Positions 30,890-42,545 of a DNA stretch of 64,000 bases are shown one piece after another (positions within the stretch are counted from its first letter, which is position 1; each line of letters begins with the position of its first letter). The notes below the pieces were generated by a model. It saw nothing but the letters and a program-made list of their open reading frames with translations, had not been told where the DNA came from and did no database searches. The stretch comes from Trichosphaerium sp. ATCC 40318 (taxonomy: Eukaryota; Discosea; Flabellinia; Trichosidae). The translations under genes and the position numbers were made by a program. The stretch is from assembly GCA_038496445.1 (NCBI GenBank), contig JALMLS010000166.1, forward strand, positions 27,275 to 91,274, in the 5' to 3' direction.

Positions 30890-33800
30890 TCTTGGTAAAA
30901 AAAGCTCACAAAGACTGTTAACGACTTAAATAATAAATTCTTGTTGTATCTAAATTACATTACACGTTATGTATTAATTCTTATGGCAAAAAAAGGTTAT
31001 GTAACCAATGGACCCAACTCACACAGTGATACAGACACTACAACATTGTTTTGGCGTGATTTGTTTGATCGTCCCATAACTTTTGCTCACGGCACACAAT
31101 ACGGTTGTCAATGGACAGTGAACAAAAGGAAACATATCAACAAAAAGTACGTACCAAATCCACCTACATTTTGTAGCATTGTAGCTTGTAGCGTTGTAGC
31201 GCACTGTTAGTAATTAGTGCAAATAGAAATACCAAAGGTGGCCAGACAAAAATTGATGCCAACAACAAAAATGTCAACAACAATGACGTCAATGACATCA
31301 ACAACAATGATATAGCAACTAGAGTGTATTGTAAATGTACGATAGTTTCTAACTGCTCCGGTACGTTTGTTTTGTTGTATAATACGATAACTGTTGTTGA
31401 TATTCATTACAGCTAAAGTGAACTTTGCGATTGATGCACGTGGAACAATAGTTTCAATTCGCAACACAGAAAAACACGCTCCAAATTGTTTACCTCAAAA
31501 CAGCATTGATTTTAGACTTAGCGAGTCCACAAAACGCAAAGTACAAGATTACCTTTTAAGTGGTAAAACTCCTGAATTAGTGGTGCGTTCAAATGTGGTT
31601 GGTCATGCTACAATAAATTAAAATCTATTTGTATAACTAAACTTTTTGTTTGTTAGGCGTTAAACATGGTTAAAAATAGTGACAAAACGCTTTTAACTTT
31701 GGCAAATAGTTCTATTACACCTAGAGTAGACCAAATTCGAGCTGTGGCGCGCAAACTTAAAAAAGAGTCCCCATACAGCGACTTGGGAGTGCTTAGTACA
31801 ATCAGAGCAAAATATCCCGAAATCAACATTTGTTTGAAGCCGTTTGTGATTTCTAAATTTAATGAAGAGGTTTTGACAAATAAAAACAAAAAATACTTGC
31901 TACGTAAAACATTATTTCTTGACGGAGTACACAACATGGCAGACTTTAAAGAACACGTACGTAACAATATTTCTAAACCCAATTTAGTACGTTGTTTAAC
32001 TTTTTATTAAGTTGTTGTTCTTTTGGAGTATATGTGACAAAGACACTGTTAAAGTGGGCTATGCATTGATGTTAGGGAAAACATTGGAGGAGTACAGATA
32101 TGCATGCGTTGCGTTGGTCAACAAAAATTTCAAAAAATTCAACAGAATTGTTGTGGATTGTGAATTGAATTTAAGGTACCATTGGATATTAAATCTGTTG
32201 ACACATACTAATTTGTATTTACTTTACAGATATGCCCTATTAGAGCTATTTTCAGATATACAAGTCACTTTATGCAAGTTTCACGTTGCTAAAGCACACA
32301 AAGAAAAACGAAAGAAATTAAAATTGTCAACATCTGATATGCTTTGGTGTCGTAATTTTAGCATGTTGCTTTTAGACGCTCAAAGCAGAGAGTTATTTGT
32401 TGAAATATGGAACCTTGCAAAACAAGAGGTACACAGATGTACTCAAATTAGTGCTGACATTTTTTAGGTATCCGAATTGAAAAAAAAAAAAAAAAATTGG
32501 CAAAAAAAGGCCACTTATATGGCATACTTGTATAAAACTTGGGTTTCAAAAAAGGCTACACACCCTCCTGAACTTTGGTCTGCTTACAGTGTAATTGATG
32601 ACGAAGAATACATGGAAAACAGAACTAATAATAGATCTGAAGGCAACAATAAAAGATTTAAAGATAGTTGTGCTGGAGTACGTGCTATGCATTTAATATT
32701 TTCTAACCAGCTTTTTTAAAGACAGGAATACAGTGTAGAACGGATAAGCTGGTCGAATTATTAGAAGAGTTTCAATTTTACAACGTTTTTAAAGCTATAC
32801 AATGTACGTGCTGAATATTTGTGTTCATTTCTAATAATATTTCTAGCTAATAGAAGCACAACACACCACGATTACCACAACCAATCGCGACTACTTGTTA
32901 GAGTAGGTAAAGAACAAGACGCTCAAAAACTGCTAGATCACTGGCGTCAAAATTATGAAAACAAATGCAAAACTTCAAATGTTCCTGTGTATAAAAACCG
33001 TCCAGTGTTGGCAACGGAAAACAATGACTTACACAATGTTGCTGTTAATTACAATGATGAAAAAGAAGGTGAGAATAAAACCAACGATAGAGATGCTTTA
33101 CAAGTTTCAGATAATGGAGCAGACTCAAACGAATGTGATACGTATGTACCTTTCTTTTTTTTTCCCCCCCAATTCTTTGTTAGCTCTGCAGATTCCATTG
33201 ACGTAAGTGACGGTATGCCTTTACCTACAACAAAGTATTTGATGAATGTGGTCCAAAACATAGAATTAAAAAAAAGGCTTGCAAACGATGGCAATTTTGG
33301 TGATACGTAAGTACAAACATTTTCTATATTGTAAATCTTACAATAATAATAGTGCTTTTGAACGATTGAAGTCTCCTACTCCTATAAAACAATCCAAAAG
33401 CCTACAAGTGTTTACATCACCTACTCGTTCTCTTGAAAATAATAGCTCTATCAATACTTCTGAGAATACTTGTGAGAATACTTCTGAAGGTTTTATATAT
33501 CCTGAAGAGTTGAGTATGCCAAAATTGGATTTCTGGGACCAATATGTGTTTGATCTTTGTCGGTAAATATTTAATTATAGTTCTTTGTGATTTATTAAGT
33601 TTAGAAATCAAACGGCAAAGGTATGGCATGGGTTTTTAGTGTCTACATATCCTTGGTATAAAAACTTGCTACAAAAAAGAAAAGAATTTAGAGAAAGAGG
33701 AACATATACGATGGACAAACCACAAACCAATTTGAATGAATTGTTCAACGACAATAATGTTGCCAACAAAGCAATAGATGACAATACTACTAATGTAATA

Positions 33801-34554
33801 GATGATGCTAAAATTTACAGTGTTAACAACGTTGACGATACGAGGTACTGTATTTTTATTTTTTTTGTGACAATGTAATTGATTCTAACAAAGTTGCTTT
33901 AAGTTGTGATACAAAGTTTGATGACGATCATGTTGCCAAAATTGCCAGAGACTTAGCTGAGGTGGATAATTTGATGGACGTTGATAATGAAGTTTCTATC
34001 GATGCAACGCCTTTCATGCATTCAACTCCTGCTTCTTTTCAAAGACGCCACCAAGATATTAATAAGTCCAACACAAAGCCAAAAACAACACGAAAGCCAA
34101 TATTAATAGATCTCACCTCAGATAGTTCACCAAACAACTTTCCAATACAACGAACACCACATGTTTTAAGGCAAAACATGCCAGGACAAGGTAACATTCC
34201 CAAGGCATTAGCTGAGGTGCGTTAACAATCAACTACTATGATTTTGTTAAGACGAATTTAGGATAAAAAAAGAATAAGAAGAGAAGCAAAACTACAACGT
34301 GCTGGCAAAAAACTACAACCAAAGAAACGTGCCAGCAAAAAACTACAACCAAAGAAACGTGTAAAAGTAATCAAGCCAAAAAAACAAAAATCAACCATTC
34401 AAAGGTACTAACAATATCCACTGATTGTTTAATGACTTTGTTAGTCCAATTTCTTCTCGATTAAAGCCACGTAAAGCTACTAAAATGAACACTAAAAAGA
34501 TTGCGAAGCAAGCAGTAGAGTTTGACAGTGATGCCGTTGTAGCAGTTGGTGCTA

Positions 34555-35483
34555 CAGGGCTGAAACTAAACAAGGCTTTGCCTTAAATATGAAGGCATTT
34601 TTTTAAAATCAGGCATTGATGGCAAAAATCAGGCATACAAAAATGGCAATGCCTGATTTTGCAAAGGCAATGGCAACAAAGGCAAAAATCAGGCATTGAA
34701 ATAAGGCTTTGTTGGGCAATGCCTTAATTGTTGCAATGCCTTGTTTTTTTTAGGCAATGCCTGCCCTAGTTTTTTTATGCATTGCCAGCCTTAAATTTAC
34801 AGGCACCAATTAGGCAATGGTTGTGTACACATTGTACATTAAGGATACATTGGTTTAAGGTAAGTCTCCACCACACCAACACTTTCTAAACATTTTTTTT
34901 TATTTACTACTGACGTTTTATATAGACGATGTCACCACGCGCTTAGTATTTTATGGATTCTAACGAAACCACCGCCATTCGAACCGCAGCACCCAAATCC
35001 ACCTACAACAGTAGTACAGGTACGTTAAACCATTTTTCCAGTCCGCGAAAATTATACCAATAATTTGTTAATTTTTTTTTTAAGCTAAAGGTTTTTTTTC
35101 ACATGGAGGACATTGCAGTTTTTTGTGTTTTGTGTACTGTACTTTAATAAATGAATCACTATTGTATGCCTATATAAAGCCTTGTTTTATGAGTATATGG
35201 TGCCTGGGTTATGCCCAAAAATTGAGGGCAAAAATGCCTTATTGTTGCACAAAAAATGAGGCATTATTGGACCAACAATGCAGGCTATTTTAAGGCTAAT
35301 TAGTGAACCAGTTGCTTGCTATTTGGCCCAAATATGAGGCTCCAAAGCCCAAAATTACAAGGCAATGCCTCATATTTGCTCATTTTTTTTGGCAAAAACA
35401 AGGCAATTTGGTGAAAAATAAGGCTGTATTTGGTGGCAAAAAAATGGCTTTTGTAAAAAAAGCCTTATTTAGTTTCAGCCCTG
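34555..35483. mobile_element. 929-bp TIR element (MITE-like) with TA target duplication
   Basis: The left end CAGGGCTGAAACTAAACAAG and the right end, reverse-complemented (CAGGGCTGAAACTAAATAAG), form a terminal inverted repeat of about 25 bp with one mismatch. A TA lies directly outside each end (34553-34554 and 35484-35485), matching a TA target duplication. Without the element, G-A-T codons before it join directly to S-T-G-N-P of the Tudor exon. Both flanks are rich in short GGCAATGCC-like words on both strands; the middle (about 34,800-35,200) is different and carries an exon-like segment. No transposase is encoded. Confidence 0.88.
34953..35293 (+). other. Exon-like coding fragment inside the TIR element
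   Basis: ATG 34953 opens MDSNETTAIRTAAPKSTYNS, followed by a strong GTACGT donor and, after TTTTTTTAAG, an open stretch reading AKGFFSHGGHCSFLCFV up to TAA 35293. This looks like the first exon of a gene, either a relic of the autonomous parent element or a captured host exon. Confidence 0.4.
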
Positions 35484-35776
35484 TAGCACAGGAAATCCGT
35501 TAGTCAAAATCGGAGATACTGTATCTGTTTTTTGGACTGAAGCAGAAGACTGGTATCCAGGAACTGTTCTCAAGTATTCTAAAAGAAAGGATGAATATGA
35601 AATCGAGTACAATGACTCTAAAGACCACCCTGAAGGAGGAGTTATTGAAAAGTTTGATGCTGACATATGGCATTTACTCGAACATAAAGACATTTGCAAA
35701 TGTTATGGTTGCCAACTCGAAACAATCAAACGTAGAAACAATAACAACCCCTTGGTATAATTGTAATTCTGTATCA

Positions 35777-36109
35777 TTAAATAAGATATTTATAGCCTGG
35801 ACTACAAATTCGTAAAAGTCGAAAAAAATCGGAAAATTCTGAAACTTGGACAAGAATATAATCGTAAAATTCTGAGATTACTATGCCTCCCGCTCCATCA
35901 GCCATGAATTTTCTAAACGTTCCGTGTTTGTCCATATTTGCGTTAAATCTGCTCGTTTCTGCCGCTTGAAAACAAAGAAGAGGCCAATTGATAAAAGCGT
36001 GATAATCTGTGTTTAAAATCATATGTTGGATCTCTAGTGGTAAACAAAGCAATGTTGAGTCTTGTTTGCGTTCGTTTAAGGAAGATTCACTTGTATTACT
36101 ATCGCTCAT
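35777..36109 (-). pseudogene. F-box part of a YwqK/MORN-type gene, truncated
   Basis: The frame from ATG 36109 reads LPLEIQHMILNTDYHAFINW, PLLCFQAAETSRFNANMDKH and GTFRKFMADG. It aligns with the N-terminus of the intact gene at 54 kb (LPVEIHLDIIDTDGESYIKW, TRFDIELNKHGKW). After about 85 residues the similarity stops; none of the G-E-Y-K repeats are present and the last codons are low-complexity. It abuts the right end of the MULE gene, converging with it. Confidence 0.65.
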
Positions 36110-36670
36110 ATTGCGTACAACGTTTTTTAAAACAATAAATCTTAAAGGTCAACAAGTTTCCTGTTTGATTCTCCACGTGACTTGTAGTTAGTGTAGTACT
36201 AATATCAATAACCGGGATTGCTTCTGATACAAGCAAGACATTCAAGACAAAGCCATCAGACAACTAAGAATTCGATCTTGTGAGTTCTTGACTATACTTC
36301 CAAATATCACAATCTGTTATTCTTATCAAAGCTCTACTCACTTTCTGCCATGTTTTAGTTACAATATCTTGCACCTCGCCTGAATACACACTAATGCCCT
36401 TCCGTTACTCATGAATACTACGTATATTCAAATACAGCCAGTGTTCATGAGTTAAAAAATTCATTCATTACTATTCATACTATTTGCCTGACAGTAAACG
36501 GTCAAGAAGTTTGCGCGTTGACGGATTGACTTACGCCCACAAATACCACACATACAACTTTGATAGCGTTCGTGGGTTGTTATTAAAAAACCATCATTGG
36601 TACTTTGCTAAGGTAGACAATCTGGCAATACTACACACATAAAGTGCTGCCAGTAGGTTTATATTGTGTT
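36110..36670. other. Intergenic stretch
   Basis: No supported gene. Two minus-strand F-box family members flank it. No long frame, tRNA or repeat recognised. Confidence 0.35.
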
Positions 36671-38119
36671 TTACACATGTGACAAATATCGCTTTTTTTG
36701 GCCGCCAAAGTAAACTGTCAAGATTTGGATATGTGAGTGACCAGTTGCCAGTACCAGTTTTCGTACTATTCGTGCATCACCTAAAGCCTTGATGCCTTTT
36801 TTTGTAACATGCATACAACTCGTTATATTGATTGCATATACACCCGCCAGTGCCTTTATGCCATCATCTGTAATATTATTACAGTAGGACACGTCTATCT
36901 CATGAACACCAGCTAAAGCTTTAACCCCTTTGTCTGTTACAAGGGTACAGCGTCTCAACTTAATTGAGTAAACTCCAGCTAGTACTTTAATTCCATCATC
37001 TGTTATCTTAGTACAATCACTCAAGTCAATTGTATGAACGCCTGCCAGTGATTTAATACCATCATCTGTTATCTTAGTACAATTACTCAAGTCAATTTTA
37101 TGAACGCCTGCCAGTGATTTAATAACATCATCTGTCACATTGCAATTCCAGAGACGAATAGTGTGAACGCCACCCAAAGCCTTAATACCAGCATCTGTAA
37201 CTTTTGTACGTGATAGACCAATTGTATGAACACCAGCAAGTGCTTTAACACCTTCATCTGTAACAAGTTTGCAGCCCGATAAATCAATATTGTGAATGCC
37301 AGCAAATGATTTAACACAATCATCTGTAACATTTGTGCTACAAAGATTAATCGTATGAACTCCAGCTACACCTAGTGCTTTGATAGATTCCTCTGTAACC
37401 TTCAAATACCCTAAAGAAATGGTATGAACACGTGCTTGTGCTAGCGCCTTAATACAACCATCTGTTATGTTCCTACAATGACTAATATCAATCGAGTGAA
37501 TGCTTCCTGCAAGTAACAATGTTTTAATACCATCATCTGTAACATCTGTTCCTTGTACATTAAGTGTTTGAACACCAACTAAAGCCTTAATACTGTCATC
37601 TGTGATACGCTTGAAACCACCACATTCTCTCAAGTCAATCATATGAACACCGGCTAATGCTTTAACACCTTCATCTGTAACATATGTGTTGCATAATTTA
37701 ATTTTACGTATTCCAGCAAGTTGTTTAAGATGATCATCGGTCACGTTATAACAGTAAGAAAAGTCAATGCCATCAATTACATTAAAGTCTGTAAAATCAA
37801 CTTTTTGGTTAACTTCCTTCAGTTTAAGGGCATAAGCATCTTGTAGGTACTTTAAGTCTTTTTGTTTGATAGTGTAGTCAATGGCAATTGTATGTTTCTT
37901 TATGAGGAATGGGGCTTCCTTGAATAGACGTCTAAGCTTTTTTCTTGTATTCATTCGTATACTTCTCCTGTCGTCATACCCCAAGTGCTGTATCGCGACA
38001 TTGGATAATAATTTAGATGTATGTACTACTGAGCGCATAGATAACACGGAAGCAAACCGTAGAATATGAATAATGACTTCAACGGGGATCTCATCAAAGA
38101 ATGCGCTGTCTGAGTTCAT
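36671..38119 (-). CDS. Intronless F-box/LRR protein (inverted duplicate of the 62.5-kb locus)
   Basis: The frame runs open upstream to 38485, but ATG 38119 (MNSDSAFFDEIPVEVIIHIL) is the likely start because it begins exactly before the F-box and is shared with the paralogues at 60.2 and 62.5 kb. The F-box is followed by HTSKLLSNVAIQHLGYDD, then about thirteen LRR units such as VTDDGIKTLLLAGSIHSIDI, KITDDGIKSLAGVHTIDLSD and LVTDKGVKALAGVHEIDVSY. Predicted SCF substrate adaptor. The C-terminus (GHSHIQILTVYFGG) is unique: identity with the other copy ends near 36,766. The frame is intact with no introns. Confidence 0.85.
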   Translation of the reverse strand: MNSDSAFFDEIPVEVIIHILRFASVLSMRSVVHTSKLLSNVAIQHLGYDDRRSIRMNTRKKLRRLFKEAPFLIKKHTIAIDYTIKQKDLKYLQDAYALKLKEVNQKVDFTDFNVIDGIDFSYCYNVTDDHLKQLAGIRKIKLCNTYVTDEGVKALAGVHMIDLRECGGFKRITDDSIKALVGVQTLNVQGTDVTDDGIKTLLLAGSIHSIDISHCRNITDGCIKALAQARVHTISLGYLKVTEESIKALGVAGVHTINLCSTNVTDDCVKSFAGIHNIDLSGCKLVTDEGVKALAGVHTIGLSRTKVTDAGIKALGGVHTIRLWNCNVTDDVIKSLAGVHKIDLSNCTKITDDGIKSLAGVHTIDLSDCTKITDDGIKVLAGVYSIKLRRCTLVTDKGVKALAGVHEIDVSYCNNITDDGIKALAGVYAINITSCMHVTKKGIKALGDARIVRKLVLATGHSHIQILTVYFGGQKKRYLSHV

Positions 38120-38641
38120 TTTGTGCACCTTAGTACTACAGGTAGCAGGCGATATGCCTAGAAACAACTTCAAGTAAGTGGGAGCGTAACTATAGCCGGC
38201 AAAACTGCGATTGACCAGGGAACCACGTGGTTTTTCTACAAGAAGAAAAAACGAATATTTTGGGAATGATTTTTGGATTTTAGGTTTTTTTACAGTCCCA
38301 CAAGTGATGTGGGGTTTTTTTTTTGTTTGTTTACTTGTTATCACGTGTTGAGTTTTTTTTTTGGAAATACACGTGATGATTAATGTCTCGAACTGGCAAG
38401 CCAGATATCTGGTAAGATTTATATCTTTTTTTTTCGAGTCCCAGATTGGCTCAAAATCGCCCGAGACGAGCCTAGAGTACAGCATATTTTGTGTTTGAGT
38501 AATTTTACATCTAGAAGAATAAAATAAGTACCCACAAAAACAACTAAAAGTTCAAAAAAAAAAACAAAAAATATAAAAGGGTTATGCTGTGTGTGCCGTA
38601 CCTTGTTTACATTTATTTTTTTGAGAAGGCTAAATTCGAGG

Positions 38642-41600
38642 CTATGTGTAATGAAACGTGCCGAACGTTTCACAAAAGTCTTTACCATCATTACTCACCC
38701 TACAACATCAATAAGAATTCAAAAAAAAAAACACCAAAAAAAAAAACACAAATTTCAAAAAGCTCAAGTTTCTACTACGTACCGAACTTTTACGGTAGTG
38801 CCCACCTTTCCCGGTGGTGTTGTAACAATTAACGTTCCTGATTCATGGAAATGAGCAGTCAATATCTTATCACCGAACCGAACTCGGAGCTTTGGGGAAT
38901 TGTGAAAATTTGAGCCTAAAACCACCACACGCGTATTTCCACCAGGTGTGCCGGTCTGAGGAAGTACTTCTGTTACATTTGGAGGTGGTGGAGGCGAGTT
39001 TTTGCGGTCCGTAAGGTATTGCGTGTGGGAGAAAACTTCAATAGGATTCGAGATGACACAAGCGCCCATAATGGTCTCGAATATATTACCAACGTATTTC
39101 TAAGGAGAGGAAGTTCATTAGTTTAAAAGCACAAACAAATTCTACAAAAAACGGCGCGTAGTTGAGTTTCTAAAATACGCTTCACTTCAAATCGTTCAAA
39201 TTCTTCACGTTGTTTTTCTCTCACCCTTACAAGTACTGTTTTTATAAGCGAAATAAAATGCAAGGCGTTTTTGTGGGGGAAAAAAAAAATAGAGAAATTG
39301 AACGATTTGAACTGTATGTGGTAGTATATAAACTTGTAGTTTGCACGTACTTTTAGTTGGAATTTTAGCCTAAAGAGAGTGCCTTGTTGTTGACTAGTCG
39401 ATAAAATCTTGAGTTTTTTAAACATTCCAAAAACGCCAACAGCTATACGGATGATACGATTACCATCAAGGCAAAGAGGTAGCTCTACTTCAGAATCAGA
39501 TCGTAATAACGTAGCCTCTACGAAAAGATTGGACGAAGGAGAAACCATCGCTGGATTATTTACTAAACAAACGAGGTAAGCAAATCAATAACCACACAAA
39601 GAACAAAACAGGAAGTAGCGTAAATAAGATTTACGCACCAATTAACATGATAGCTGGGAACGGCTTCAATATCCTTTGATACACTGTTTTGGCAGGTGGT
39701 TGCTTGGCTATACGCAATTGGAACTGCCTAAAGTAGTGGTAAGCAAAGGTAGATTAAAAAAAGCAAAAAAAAACTGAAAAGACCAAAAAATCAGAAAATA
39801 AGAACCACGCACATTTGTTGAGGAGCATCAAGAGGATTAAAAAATTCATACTCGCGATCAGCGGGCATTGGTGGAGGAGAAGACGTTGCTAGGGCAGTAG
39901 GGATCGTTTCTGCGTTTGGAGGAGTAGACGACATTATCTAAAAGCACACGGTAAGCCAAAGAAAAAACAAGCTATTTCACGACAGATAAAAAATGCGCAA
40001 TGCCGACGTGTTTCAAAAAAATACGTCATATTTTCTTAACTGTACCAAAAATTTTGAAAACTGAAATAAAGGGTCGTAGCGTGGTGATGACAATCAAATA
40101 TACGTACCATAGACTGAACTTCTGGTCGGTAATTATCATCTCCGTTATTTCTATTTCTTCTAGAACGCCTTTGTTGTTGAATTGGTTGAGCAGTTATAAT
40201 TGGTTCTGTGGTAGGCAAGTGACTCTCCTCAAGCGCAATCCCCATAATAGGAGGTGACGAAGCTGTAAAAGCCGCTTTGAAAGGATCTCCAAAAGCATGA
40301 TTTCCGTCTACAACTCATGTGTGAGTACTCGCAATTTATAGGGGTTAAAACTCCAAGTGAAGAAACTCTCCATTGTTGTGGTAATTAACAAAACACCATT
40401 AACAAAAAATAACACAAAACGCACCAGAGAATAACTCCATGTCACTGCTGAGGTGTAGTGGAGGCGCAGGTATGTCATTAACAAATTCCATGGTCTCTGG
40501 TTGATGATAAAATCTACAATTGTTAGCCACAGAAAGTGTAACGCAAGAGTAAAAAAAAAAATGACCAAAGTACTTCAGAAAACAAACAAAAAAAAAGATT
40601 TATTTTTCCACAGTTTTTTGTACTGTGCTTGTTGATGCAACACAATGACGCTATTTTGCCGTCCATAAAAGAGATTTATAATCAATTCAATGTAATAACA
40701 AATAAAACAAGTTCCACAATGGTGGTGAAGCAACAAATTTGAACAAAAAAAATTAAACAAGAAGAAAAAAAAAAAAGTGCCAAAGCATACCGACTGTCGT
40801 GTTCCATTTGTCTTGTAGCAGAGTGTAATTTCTTCGTTACAGGTTCTCTTATACCCATACCTCTGCTCTGGGCTATATCGTTGTTTATAGTCTTACTAGA
40901 ATTAATTGTGTCGCTCGATTTTGTATTTCCCCAACGATCGCGCTTAGTGCCCAATGACGCAGCGTTTTGAACGTCATAGTGTTCAGGTATAGGTGTAGTA
41001 ATCCTTCTTTTAATTTCGATCAAGACAGCAGGCTCCATCTGTAAGAGGTTCACCATTAGAATCAAGTGGTTTTTAGGAAGCGCCTCGATCCACCTTTTGA
41101 ACGGTTCTAGTTCTTCCATGGGTAATTTTAATAGCTCAATGATCAAATGTAATAGTTCCATGGGTAATTGCGTCTCCAACTGCAAAAGTTTTTGTCTTTC
41201 GAGATGCAGCGGCGTTTCAGACAAAATTTTGTTGTACCGTGTTAAAACGTCGTAGGTCCATTGCGAAAATTGCTTTTGTAACTTGTCAAGGAACGCCAGT
41301 TGCTGTTCTGGCGAACCTGGTGGAATCGTGTTGTTTGTAAGATGTAGCAGCTGCAAGTAGCTAATTGACTGCAAAATATGTTGTACTTGGCGTAGATCTA
41401 ATAAAAGACGAAAGCCAACTTCGTTTTCAGGAGGGTTGCGCAACATCTCGTCCAGTTTGTCTGAATTCTTGTGTAGCAGTTCAGGGGCGGTTTGAAACAT
41501 CTTACCGAGTAAAGGGACACGCATTTCGCCTGGTATTTGAGGTTGGACGACAGTTGTAAGCGAAACAAGGCAGGCGGGTAGATCTCGCCCTAGGGCGTGG

Positions 41601-41677
41601 AGAGACTCCAAAAAGTCGAGTAATAAACGTAGTTGTCCATTGTCATAGTCCGTAACCGTATCAGCCATAGTTGCCAT
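38642..41677 (-). CDS. IPT/TIG-domain protein, probable transcription factor
   Basis: Eight exons join in phase. Residues about 1-290 form a novel leucine-rich helical region (RLLLDFLESLHALGRDL, QLPMELLHLIIELLKL, LILMVNLLQMEPAVL). A disordered linker with a basic patch (QQQRRSRRNRNNG) follows. Then comes a beta-rich module: FQLRIAKQPPAKTVYQRILK, SSNLFVEATLLRSDSEVELP, LCLDGNRIIRIAVGVFGMFK, KLKILSTSQQQGTLFRLKFQ and CVISNPIEVFSHTQYL. Last is an IPT/TIG immunoglobulin-like domain: VTEVLPQTGTPGGNTRVVVL, GSNFHNSPKLRVRFGD and TVKVRVSNDGKDF, ending HYT at TAG. A beta-sandwich followed by IPT is the layout of Rel/CSL-like and p53-like factors, so DNA binding is inferred. The N-terminal helical region is not recognised. 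Confidence 0.7.
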
Positions 41678-42545
41678 TATGCGATGGAAATTGAGACCGT
41701 ACGCACGACGCGGTGTTAATGGTGTACGAAAAACAGGCTGGTCAAGTTTTACTTGCTTTGGCCTTATGTGAAAAAAACGTCGCTAGCTGAAAAGTAGGCT
41801 TGTAGGAGTTGTGATATTGTTCTCAGTGATTTGGAGTTGTGTAGCGTGGTTAAGTAGTTTCTTTGATTGCTTTTTTGTGTATAAAATGCTGCCTTGTCGT
41901 ATTGGGGTTACAGTGGCATAAAAATAAGCGACACGGTTGTTTCGACAAGTTTTTGAGGGTTTAAAGAAAGTGACGTTTTCTGACATCTTGAAGGCTTTTC
42001 TGATACTTGTTACGCATAAGAACCACTTTTTGAGCGTAGGCACAAAGTTTGTGAAATTATTTTAGCAAAAACAATTTACCGTTCTGGCAACCCGCAGACT
42101 ACGTCATTAGCTACTAACACGGCCTAGTTTTTAATTCTCACCTCAGATATTTCAATATTTTCCGCTGTCTACTGCCTAAATTCAACTCTGACGTCCAAAA
42201 CGCTCGTGCATGCTTACACAGCACGGGAAAAACAGATGTTACGTGTACTTATCGTACACTTTTTCGAAATTTGAGCGATCGACCTCCAATTGTTCATTCA
42301 AGATGTCATGACCTCTAACCATGCCGGAGTAAAAACGAAACACGCTACACGTGGTAAAGTGCAATAGAACTTGATATTTGTTTCATCATGTGTATGTATG
42401 TACAAGTTCCTTATTGCGCGGTTCTGATTTTACAAAGTGCGTATTGAGGTTTCTACAAAACGCATTATCGCACGCGGTCGAGGCCGTTCCTCTCCCCGCG
42501 CTAGTGCGATTCTTCATTGTTTTGTTGTTTGTTGGTGTTATTGCT
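41678..42545. other. Gap between the IPT gene and FCF1
   Basis: Holds the promoter side of the IPT gene. A minus-strand frame at 41,783-41,986 (MSENVTFFKPSKTCRNNRVA) has no splice partners or known domain, so I do not call it a gene. The rest shows nothing recognisable. Confidence 0.35.

Larger units (their letters stand above)
30983..35759 (+). mobile_element. MULE-type (Mutator-like) DDE transposase gene with Tudor-like C-terminus, interrupted by a TIR element
   Basis: From ATG 30983 (MAKKGYVTNGPNSHSDTDTT) about fourteen exons join. A cysteine/histidine region (CKCTIVSNCSG, KHAPNCLPQN) is followed by a DNA-binding-type helix block and the MULE catalytic core: LRKTLFLDGVHNMADF (first Asp), VGYALMLGKTLEEYRY (family signature), NRIVVDCELNLR (second Asp), VTLCKFHVAKAHKEK and ENRTNNRSEGNNKRF (Glu within the T-N-N-x-x-E-G motif). 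A long disordered, charged region follows with a KKLQPKKR repeat. At 35,503-35,690 there is a Tudor-like barrel (VKIGDTVSVFWTEAEDWYPG, EYEIEYNDS). The frame is open apart from a 929-bp insertion at 34,555. Flanking terminal repeats of the MULE itself were not found. Confidence 0.75.

Noticed and set aside
34601-34800. GGCAATGCC-rich short words as a possible CRISPR or satellite array
   Set aside because: Spacing is irregular and the words occur on both strands symmetrically within the TIR element, so they are element-internal palindromes.
38120-38485. Upstream extension of the 36.7-kb F-box/LRR frame to a 604-codon protein
   Set aside because: The paralogues start at MN(S/Q)(D/N)SAFF directly before the F-box, and the extension is low-complexity and interrupted by an insertion in the duplicate.
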